In this document: positions 26,876-33,968 of the stretch, piece by piece
Numbering within the stretch: the first letter of the stretch is position 1
How the letters are laid out: each line of letters begins with the position of its first letter
Assembly: GCA_049999725.1 (NCBI GenBank)
Contig: JBNGIS010015477.1
Coordinates: 1 to 33,968 of the forward strand
Length of the DNA: 33,968 bases
Direction: 5' to 3'
DNA from: Haplomitrium mnioides
Lineage: Eukaryota > Marchantiophyta > Haplomitriopsida > Calobryales
The notes under the pieces: model-generated
What the model saw: the letters and a program-made list of their open reading frames with translations, nothing else
What the model was told of the DNA's origin: nothing
The model's database searches: none
Program-made: the position numbers and the translations under genes

Positions 26876-28002
26876 TTACCAAGAGGAACAGGTTTTTTTA
26901 TGGTACGCATACACTATCTGCGATTCAATCAAGTTATATGGCAAAGAAGCCATCGTCAAAACTCTCTCAGGAATGTAGATAGATTGACGTCGATCATATT
27001 CCATAGCGATGCAATTTTGCATCAGCTTCAAAGCATAGACAAAGCCTGTGTCGAACCCAGAGCAAAGATCTAAGATCCAATCTTGCTCTATTGATAAATG
27101 GTCAATGAAAAAAATTATAAAAAACATGTGGACTTTGGTAAATATTCACATAACCATCATCTCCTAGATGTTTTAGTTTAGTCAACACAATATGGCAACT
27201 AAACACACCCTATATAATTTTCCAAGGACGACCACTTACATCAACAGGTTGCAAGTTGAAGAGCCTCATGCTCTTCTTGCCCTCCTTTGTCTAGTAACCC
27301 ATAGTCCAATACTCGTAAACGTGAGCAATTCTTAGACCACCGGAATGATGAATATTGCTTTTGTCCCTATAGTAAGAAAAACAAACAAATCAGACACTTG
27401 AAACATAGTGTAGGAAAACTAAACAAGGTAAACTAAAAAACCAAAAAATCAAAAAAGAACTTGCCAAATGTCTTGGTCGATGGCATAGCAAACCTCCAAA
27501 AGAGCATCCTCAACGATGCCAAATTATTACAAAGAATGTATTATTACAAAAGACCAAAAATCTGAAGTCGTAATTATCGCAAAAGAGGAATCCATATCAA
27601 AAATGTTATCCCTTAGAAAAGGGTTCGGAATCGTCGTGTTTGCATTCCTTAAAGTTGTAACTGTAAGGAATATCTGCAATTTCCAAAGTGAAACATCTAG
27701 GTTTCACAAATCCCTTCAATTGACGAGCATTTGCTCCCCGTGGACTTGGTAATATGCCACATTGAGTCTATCAACGAAGGATAGTAAGTCCTCGTCTTTG
27801 TCTCTTAGAACTCCATTGGTTAGAAGAGCAAGAGCATCATTTTGTTGCCTTGATTTCCATTCTCTAGCTTTCTAGCAATTAAGGAGAAAAGCAGCAGTGT
27901 AGGAAACAAGTGTTGGGGCCCAGTCTTGATCTTGAAAGGCTTCTTCGACCCCTGATCTTTTTGCCCTTTGATAACTGCCATCATTTTTTTGGCAAGCTGC
28001 TG
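26876..28002 (-). other. Beta-class DNA amino-methyltransferase-like domain of the relic gene
   Basis: In order on the minus strand: WAPTLVSYTAAFLLNC, RLNVAYYQVHGEQ, then FTLEIADIPYSYNFKECKHD (candidate motif IV, usually D/N/S-P-P-Y/W), VEDALLEVCYAIDQDIWQ, an acceptor CTATAG at 27367, SGGLRIAHVYEYWTMGY, and HLSIEQDWILDLCSGFDTGF followed by VYALKLMQNCIAMEYDRRQ (motif X/I, the SAM-binding loop, usually DxFxGxGT). Motif IV before motif I is the beta-class order. Departures (DIPY, CSGFDTG) and a frameshift at a seven-A run near 26890 indicate loss of activity. Confidence 0.6.
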
Positions 28003-28099
28003 TTTAAAAGTTTTGTCCCCATGTACACATCAAAAAAAAAATTTAAGAAGAGACAACAAAACAAACATAGGTTTTAAAGAGGAAGACAATTTGAGCAAA

Positions 28100-28566
28100 G
28101 ACCTTGGAGTCCAAACTAAGATTGACTTTGAAGTTCATGCGTGCATGGACATTGAAGTCGAGAAGCTCTTGGACTTCAATGTCCATGCGTGCATAGGCTT
28201 CAATGTCCAAACGCGCAGGAATTTCAATGTCATTAACCGCTTGGACTCCAATGTCCATATGCGCATTGACTTCAACATCCAAAAGCGTAGGGACTTCAAT
28301 GTCCATGCGCACATAGACTTCAATGTTTAGGTGCATGAGGAATTTAATGTCCATACGTGGAAGGACTTCAAAATCCATGCGTACATGGACTTCATGTCCA
28401 TGAGCGCATGGACTTCAATGTCTATGCGCGCGTGGACTTGTTAGTCCAAGTGTTAAGAGACTAGAGAGTCCTTTGCAAGCCTGGACTAGAGAGTCCATGC
28501 TCGCATGGACTTGATAGTCCAAGCGCGCCAAACTAGAGAGTCTTTGCGTGCATAGACTCAGAATGA
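28100..28566. repeat. 24-bp minisatellite array 1, in an intron of the relic gene
   Basis: About 19 units. Each unit joins a 14-bp inverted-repeat piece (GGACTTCAATGTCC, GGACTTGATAGTCC or similar) to a 10-bp near-palindrome (ATGCGCGCAT or similar). Because 24 is a multiple of three and the unit lacks stops, both strands show open frames across it (27968-28330 plus, 28043-28378 minus). I treat these as artefacts. The array fills most of the intron between 28003 and 28647. Confidence 0.9.
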
Positions 28567-28649
28567 TTTTTATTCTAACAAAGACAATTTACAAAAAATT
28601 CAATGCAACTCTAGAGAAATAAACGTACAGTGGAAAAACAAACTTACCA

Positions 28650-29190
28650 AAAGTTTCTCAAAAATAGAATATAAAGCAGACATCTTTGACTCCTCGGTGT
28701 GGAGAGGCAACTCCTCTCTTGCCTCTTCCCAAGAGCTACGATAAACTTCTAAGCAGATAGACTTTACCATGACTGCCAAAACTTTATGTCTCTCTAGCTC
28801 GCAAGACATTTCTTCAATTGAAAGGCTTCCACACATTTCAAAATAGATACTTTAACTTCGTCGAGAAGACCCTGAAGGGACCTCCAAGGTGTCCACTTCA
28901 TGTCTTCCATTCTCAGTGATCTCTTGGCCTTCGGCTTTTGACCCTTCACTGTATTCTTCTCCCTAGCACATAGAAAATATGCTCTGTTGTAAATCTTGGA
29001 GCTCATTACTTTGGAACGACAGCTGGAACCAATTGTCTTGAGAAGTGACTATCTTCTCAAGAGTCGACTTTGGCTTGATCTCCAAGGTCTCCAACACTAA
29101 CTCTCTTTTTAATTTCTGAGATGAAACCATCCCACTCTCTATGAATCTCTGATGCCAATATTTGACCTTCTGAATCGATGTCATTTCCAA
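28650..29190 (-). other. Middle region of the relic gene, unrecognised helical segment
   Basis: It continues directly from the ParB-like block with MTSIQKVKYWHQRFIESG, then LEIKPKSTLEKIVTSQDNWF. After a frame change come RMEDMKWTPWRSLQGLLDEV, and then, shifted again near 28830, CELERHKVLAVMVKSICLEV and SSWEEAREELPLHTEESKM. Predicted mostly helical and charged. Its end matches a consensus donor (GTAAGT). I know of no named domain for it. Confidence 0.5.
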
Positions 29191-29620
29191 TCAGTACCTT
29201 TGGTTGTAATTGTCATCTGTTGCAAATATGCAGGCCTCTGTTGGTGTTAGATTCATGTAAACATAACAACTGTAGAGCAAAAGCATAGAATTCTTAGCTC
29301 CATATTTTGTGATAAGAAGTTGACTTGTTGTAGCATTGTGTTTTCCTCTTGCAATCTTGTAACAATACTTGTTATGGTTCCTTATATCAAACTGTGACTT
29401 ATCTTTCAACCCCCATTTCAAGTCAACAACAACAATAAAAAAATTGTGCGCATATTTCTTGTGAGCATTCTCTGCTCCAGAAGCTCAACAAAGTCTTCAT
29501 TCAACCTCCTAATTTGGAATGGCCTCTAGTTGTCCATTCCAAGTTTTGGAAGATTTAAATTTTCTAGCCGAATTGTAATCGTTTCTTCTCGGACTTTGCA
29601 TTGCTAGATTGCAAACTCCC
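29191..29620 (-). other. ParB/sulfiredoxin-like domain of the relic gene
   Basis: Conceptual order: TITIRLENLNLPKLGMDN, stop, RPFQIRRLNEDFVELLEQRM, a frame change at a poly-T run near 29430, then HNFFIVVVDLKWGLKD, YCYKIARGKHNATTSQLLI, YSCYVYMNLTPTEACIFATD and DNYNQRY. This parallels the ParB fold: an N-terminal strand with LENL, a helix with FVELLEQ, a strand of aliphatic residues (IVVVD), a GxH motif (ARGKHNA; ParB usually G.HR) and a following helix. The RPFQIRRLNE and LTPTEA segments are the strongest evidence. Confidence 0.62.
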
Positions 29621-30193
29621 AAATTTTATTTTTGTCTTCCTCAAACACTGTCTAAGGGTCCACTTGCTCACACTCTTGAAAGGTTTGCATCCCTTTATGG
29701 GATTGTTTTTTTGATCTTGATGTTGGAGCCTGAACTGGCTTCGACTCAGTTTCCTCCCCTAAGCTACTCGGTGTTGAAGATGAAGGGGTCGTAGAAGAGG
29801 ACCTTGTTGGAGATCGGGAGGGGGTTGGCTCCCCCTCAATAATTGGAGTTGGAGCAGGTTTCTTCTTTGTCACAACCTGTTTCTTCTTTTTTGGAGCCTT
29901 TACTGGCTCCACCACCTTTCTCTTCTTTGTAGTTGACATGGTTGTCGCCCTAGAATGCGGCACAAGCTGTTGAATGTGGACGCCCTGCTTGGACTTCAGC
30001 AGTTTGATGTTGATGGCCATCTTTATAAAATCACGTTTGACGCGCTTTGCATTAGGATTGCCATCCACAAAGTCTGCCAAAAATTGAGTGAACTGGAAAA
30101 CAAAACAAAAAAACGATCAAACATGTTAAACAAAAAGTCTCCATGTGTTTACATTAGGTAAAAATATACTTAACATTCAGTCTAAGCAAAAAA

Positions 30194-30350
30194 AGACTAG
30201 GAAGTTCCTACATGCCTGGACTTGGGAGTCCATGCGCACAAGGACTTGTGAATCCAAGCGCGTATAGACTTGTGAGTCCTTGCGCCCATGAACTCACAAG
30301 TCCCTACGCACAAGGACTCTTAGGTCCATGCGTGCTTGGACTCAATGAGT
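30194..30350. repeat. 24-bp minisatellite array 2, same unit as array 1
   Basis: About six and a half units of the same 14+10 bp design (GGACTTGGGAGTCC then ATGCGCACAA, and so on). It lies just upstream (minus strand) of the acceptor at 30093, so it is probably in the preceding intron of the same relic gene. Confidence 0.88.
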
Positions 30351-31796
30351 GTCACTCCTCTGTTTCCGGCCTTAACCTTCACAGTCGCCTCTTTGGACTC
30401 AGGGGAGGACAACTTATGGGCTTTCAAGTTCTTTTCTGAGATGGTCTCTTTCCAGTTATCGCTTTAAGGCTTTAATGATTCTTGCTTTCCTTACTAGCCT
30501 TTGATTCACCACTTACTCACTTCGAACTTCACTACAATCACTCATTCCCAACTCATGTCTGTAGTCTCCACACTCAATCTTCCTTGTGTAATTCTGTCCG
30601 TGTATTCCAAGGACCAAAACTCAAGGTTCTGCCAACTTATGTGTAATTGGAACAATTACAAAAGTCTGGACTCCCTCTTTCAGAGTTGTCACAGACTGAG
30701 TACAACAGATCTCAACTATCCTAAGATGAATGAATCACAAGACTAAATCCTAAGATTATAACCAGAGAGCATTTCCCCCTATGATCATTTTGTTGTCACA
30801 GGGACTGCATTCCCCCTTCCGAGATGTCTCAAGGTCTGCTCAATTGTCTTGATATATTTTACATACTACTCTACTGCATGAAATCAAATGTACAATGAGA
30901 ATCTAACTACACTTCGATACATCAACTATTTACACTATGTACTGTGAATAGGAACATAGTCTTTGAAGACCTCTAGACAGATCCACCAACTGACTTCCCT
31001 TCTGAAACCTCCGCTGCCTTACAGCCTGCAGCTCAACACTCACCACTCACGCACCCTTATTCAGATAGTTTTGATACTTCCCTTGCGAGAAGTCTTGACT
31101 TTACTTCCTCATGCTAGGAAGAGGATTTATTTTAGTTCCACCTCTGGAAAAGCACAGTCCTCCCAACTGTAGATAACCCACTCCACACCAAGCCTTGAGG
31201 AGTCTTACTCCGCAGTGCTCATGCACTAACGCAACCCCCTCTCTCTCGACTCCACTTGAATATTGACACCAGAGCACACTCCGAGCACTCTGGGATAATG
31301 CGCTTGCACAGAAAATGCAAAGACGACTCCAAGCTCCTCACTCGACAGTCTCTCTTTAGTTCTCAGCAGGCCGAACTCCCATCAAGAATCATGTATCGAT
31401 TCACCTCCGCTCTGGTCCACTTGCGAGGACGAACTCACTTGGATCACCCGATCATCTAGAGCTCCTCACTCTGCGATTTCACGATGCCCCTCCAGTCCAC
31501 CTCGGAATCCTCTTAGCCCCCTGGAACTAGTCCACCCGCTTCACGCGATCCCTTCACTGAATTTTCCACTCCTGCTTTACCATGTGCCACTTCTCTATTG
31601 CGAGGTCGCTCTTGCGCTCTTTGATTGCTTGTGCAACTCCCTCGCTTGTCTGTACATCTCCCCGACTGAATTGACGTTTCTCAAGGTATACCCCTCTTGA
31701 GCGATCGCCGCGTCTCCCTGCAAACCCCGGTGCTCTTTGTTTGAGTTTGTTAATCCAGTTAGGCTCATAACAAGAAATGTCGACGTGTGGCTCCAA
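30351..31796. other. Stretch without a recognised gene, possibly retroelement leader
   Basis: No protein is recognised. It directly follows (minus orientation) the probable gypsy LTR, and the first bases read TTGGAGCCACACG, a layout like a primer-binding site. It could be the untranslated leader and degraded gag of a second gypsy copy. A minus-strand frame at 31554-31796 is not Gag-like. Confidence 0.3.
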
Positions 31797-32030
31797 TGTT
31801 AGTTAATCTCGTTACCATGGAAAATAGGCTCGCGCCGCGTGTCCCGTCAGTTGGTCGAGAAACAACAAGTACAACGATAATCGGGCATCCGAGGAATCTT
31901 GCGGATAGAGATTCCGCAGATTCCCGCAGAGCCAGGTCCGAAGAGTCCTTCGGAACAGAGTTCTGAAGCACCCCGCGGAACCCTGTCCACGGAATCTCAG
32001 CAGATTCACGTGCAGATTCCCAGTTTTCCT

Positions 32031-32480
32031 CCACGTGCCACATCATTCGCTGCACCGCCGTCCGACGCCGCTACGCAATGGGGTAGGTTGACCGTCGCTT
32101 TGACTTTCCCTTCTGAATTGACCCGCTCGCGACCCGAGGTCCGATTAGCTTTCCCCTGCTGCCACGTGTCCTCTGACTTGCCCGAGGTTCCTTTAGTCGC
32201 CATATCATCCGCAAGGCACCGTCCGACACCGCCCCGCAAAGGGGTAGGCTAACCGTCGGCTGACTCCTTTCCAAAGTTGACCATCGGAATCCTCTCTTCG
32301 CTTCTCAGAGCTCCACGTCATCTGAAGGGCGTCGCGCAACGCCGCCCCGCAAAGGGGTAGGCGGACCGTCGCGCTGACCCTTCTTCCGATGTTGACCTGT
32401 GAACTACACTCTCCTTTGTCCACGTTTTTGAATCGCTCCGCGGACTCCCAGCGCTCGCCACGTCATCCAAAGAGCCGTTG
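32031..32480. repeat. Long-period tandem repeat in the gypsy LTR
   Basis: Units begin near 32031, 32198, 32311 and 32457 with a CCACGTCATC-like start. The first three also share CGCAAAGGGGTAGG, followed by ACCGTCG and a TTGACC segment. Spacing varies from 113 to 167 bp, so units have suffered indels. Confidence 0.8.
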
Positions 32481-32517
32481 CGGACTCCTTTCGCTCTTTG
32501 CCGGTCCTGTCGACGAT

Positions 32518-32700
32518 TTATCACCCTTTCGGCCCTTCTGTGCTCTTCCTCCTGACAGATCCCCGCTAAGTTGCCCTTTCGGCTTCCTTGGTTCTTCCTT
32601 GGTCAGAACGTTGATGAATCACCCTTCTGGCACCTTCCGTCTTCCTTTGGACAGACACACGCTATGTCACCCTTTCGGCGCTTCCTCGGAGATCCCCGTT
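32518..32700. repeat. ~48-bp tandem repeat in the gypsy LTR
   Basis: Nearly four units with CACCCTTTCGGC followed by a CTTCCT segment and a GACAGA/GTCAGA piece; units start about 32520, 32570, 32616 and 32665. Confidence 0.8.
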
Positions 32701-33383
32701 TGGACTCTTCGCGGATCCTTCTTAAGTGGGGTTCTCACATCGCAAGATGGATTGGAACCACCTTAAGTGGGATCTCCACTTAAGAAGGCGTTTTCCTGTA
32801 GCCCCGCGGACTCCTTGGAGCTGTCACGTTTCTGTGGATTCGCGGATTCGAAGAATGAGTTGCATTGGCCCTTGCAGGCGTGCTTCTACTTGCAGAATCG
32901 AGTCGTCCCTCTTCCCTGGCCTTGCACACCCTTGTGACGATCTTAGTTCCTCATTTCTTCCCCAATCCTTGATTCCCGATTGTTGGCCGCTGCAAAACAT
33001 GTCCGCGATCTGCCTCCCCTGATTGCCTTCGGATGTCAGCTTGTGGACTCGTTCTTTCTTCTCAAATCACTTTGCCTGGATTGGTCGTTCCCTTCTTCCC
33101 TACTCGACCACTATCCCGCATTCTCCTTGAGGCTCACGGCTTCCCGCTATCTTGCTTCAGATTTTGAAATAGGACCCCTCCTCTGGCTGCGATCACTTCC
33201 CTCTTCTCATCCTCCCGCCATGATCTTGTTTCCCTCCTAGAAATCATGCGTCATGCTCTTAACTATCTGTTTGAGAGTAATACGTCGTTCTTGAGAGACC
33301 TTCACACTTGCTAAGGGTCATTGGTTCAAAATTGCTTCCGATTTACTGAATTCTGCTTGAGTGCTTCAAATCACTGGCTGACA

Positions 33384-33400
33384 TAACTCCCCCTTTAGTT
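33384..33400 (-). other. Polypurine tract of the gypsy element
   Basis: The minus strand reads AACTAAAGGGGGAG immediately before the proposed LTR start. Such a tract primes plus-strand DNA synthesis. Confidence 0.55.
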
Positions 33401-33518
33401 GTGAAGCGTCCCCACAAACAACCTTTGTCTCCTTTCTCTGCTGGTCGCCTCCTTTGAGTGGTAGTTGGTCGGCCTCCTTAACTGTTGCAACACATCCCCA
33501 CAAAACGCCCTCCCTACG

Positions 33519-33556
33519 AAACACACACACACACATACACACACATATACACATAA
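33519..33556. repeat. (CA)n microsatellite
   Basis: Imperfect ACACAC run with a few CATACA interruptions, between the integrase stop and the polypurine tract. Confidence 0.93.
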
Positions 33557-33567
33557 CTTTACCTCCT

Positions 33568-33968
33568 CTAGTTGGCCATCTTCGCTGGTGTCACATTTAG
33601 GTGTTCTTCCTTCTCCTCCTGTTCCTTGTATTTTTTCAGTCTGTTGAAGTGCACCCTGTTGGGTAACTTGTGACCCTCCAGTGTTTCCAGCTCTACTGAC
33701 CCATTCCAATAGAGCTTGCTCATCAGAAATGGTCCCATCCACCTCGTGTGCAATTTCCCAAGGAAATGCATAAACCTATTGTCATACAACAACACCAGAT
33801 TGCCCTCTCTGAGGTTAGTTGGTTTGAGCTCCTTATCATCCTGCTTCTTCCTGAGCTCTTGTTGGTGTTCCAACTTTCCTTGGGCTATCTCCCTGACTTC
33901 TTCCAAGTTCTCCAGCTGATAGAGTCTCTCCGTTCTACTCCGATCCTCAGCCATCCTCTCCTGCTCCA
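33568..33968 (-). mobile_element. Ty3/gypsy integrase C-terminal end
   Basis: An open minus-strand frame enters from the right edge and ends at 33568. It carries LREGNLVLLYDNRF, then GKLHTRWMGPFLMSKLYWNG and SVELETLEGHKLPNRVHFNR followed by LKKY. This is the SH3-like/GPY-F end of plant gypsy integrases, where W-x-GP-F is diagnostic. The preceding part is a Gln/Glu/Lys-rich helix (IAQGKLEHQQELRKKQDD), also normal for the family. No stop interrupts the visible part, so this element may be younger than the copia and LINE pieces. The rest of pol lies beyond the window. Confidence 0.9.

Larger units (their letters stand above)
26773..30092 (-). pseudogene. Degenerate ParB-like / DNA amino-methyltransferase fusion gene with introns
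   Basis: Read on the minus strand, this is one gene relic. A first visible exon begins at 30092 after a strong acceptor (TTTTGTTTTCCAG) with FTQFLADFVDGNPNAKRVKR, then a Lys/Pro/Ser-rich basic linker (29650-29950). A ParB-like domain follows (29191-29620), a helical middle region (28650-29190), a donor GTAAGT at 28647, an intron filled with minisatellite, and then a methyltransferase-like C-terminal half ending at a TAA (26773-26775). At least eight in-frame stops and about five frameshifts make it non-functional. Upstream exons probably exist right of 30350: minus-strand codons near 30345-30440 (SEKNLKAHKLSSPESKEA) are a weak candidate. ParB domains fused to or paired with methylases are familiar from bacteria and phages; intron signals show this copy is eukaryotic. 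Domain naming is by eye. Confidence 0.68.
31797..33383 (-). repeat. Probable 3' LTR of a Ty3/gypsy element
   Basis: Starts (minus) TGTCAG at 33383, three bases past a purine tract, and ends TAACA at 31797, giving TGT...ACA termini and about 1.59 kb. GC-rich, with two internal tandem-repeat zones. The open frames inside it on both strands give low-complexity products and are not genes. The left end is inferred from the terminal ACA plus the primer-site-like bases beyond it. No second LTR is in the window for comparison. Confidence 0.5.

Noticed and set aside
28043-28378. Open frame encoding a repetitive octapeptide protein (both strands open)
   Set aside because: The 24-bp unit is a multiple of three and lacks stops, so open frames arise automatically on either strand. 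It sits in an intron-like interval with consensus splice sites.
28100-28566. CRISPR-like array
   Set aside because: Units are contiguous with no unique spacers, and the context is eukaryotic.
31812-33240. Several overlapping open frames of 60-125 codons on both strands
   Set aside because: They follow GC-rich tandem repeats of a probable LTR and give low-complexity products without any recognised domain.

Overview
The window looks like nuclear DNA of a land plant. Genes are split by GT-AG introns, introns and spacers are full of decayed Ty1/copia, Ty3/gypsy and LINE retroelements, and the two recognisable host genes (NADP-type glutamate dehydrogenase and a folate-biopterin transporter family member) are plant types. 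My guess is a seed-free lineage (fern, lycophyte or bryophyte), but this rests on gene flavour only. There is one 100-N assembly gap (8457-8556).

Layout, left to right. (1) 531-15065, plus strand: the last ten exons (289 codons) of an NADP-glutamate dehydrogenase. One exon lies at 531-617 and the other nine at 12475-15065. They are separated by an 11.9-kb intron holding a LINE tail, a copia element with one LTR, a LINE reverse-transcriptase fragment joined to it through a 91-bp near-identical duplication, a dispersed family of ~450-bp repeats, and the gap. Splice phases match at every junction I checked, so the gene looks functional. (2) 16956-20140, plus strand: a folate-biopterin-transporter-like gene with a readable central membrane domain and a C-terminal half broken by several frameshifts. 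(3) 20.4-26.1 kb: gene-poor, with short tandem repeats and a 1.1-kb pyrimidine-rich stretch carrying many splice-acceptor-like motifs. (4) 26773-30092, minus strand: the most interesting item, a degenerate intron-containing gene whose conceptual product joins a basic linker, a ParB/sulfiredoxin-like domain and a C-terminal beta-class DNA amino-methyltransferase-like domain. That pairing is typical of bacteria and phages. Two of its introns contain arrays of the same 24-bp double-palindrome minisatellite. (5) 31797-33968, minus strand: the end of a Ty3/gypsy element (integrase C-terminus, polypurine tract and a probable 1.6-kb GC-rich LTR with internal tandem repeats).

The retroelements are passengers. 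The two host genes are unrelated metabolic genes in the same orientation and show no sign of joint control. The ParB-methyltransferase relic has a prokaryote-type domain pair but eukaryotic splice signals, which suggests an old acquisition, possibly mobile, that later decayed. All assignments come from reading translations by eye; no database search was possible.
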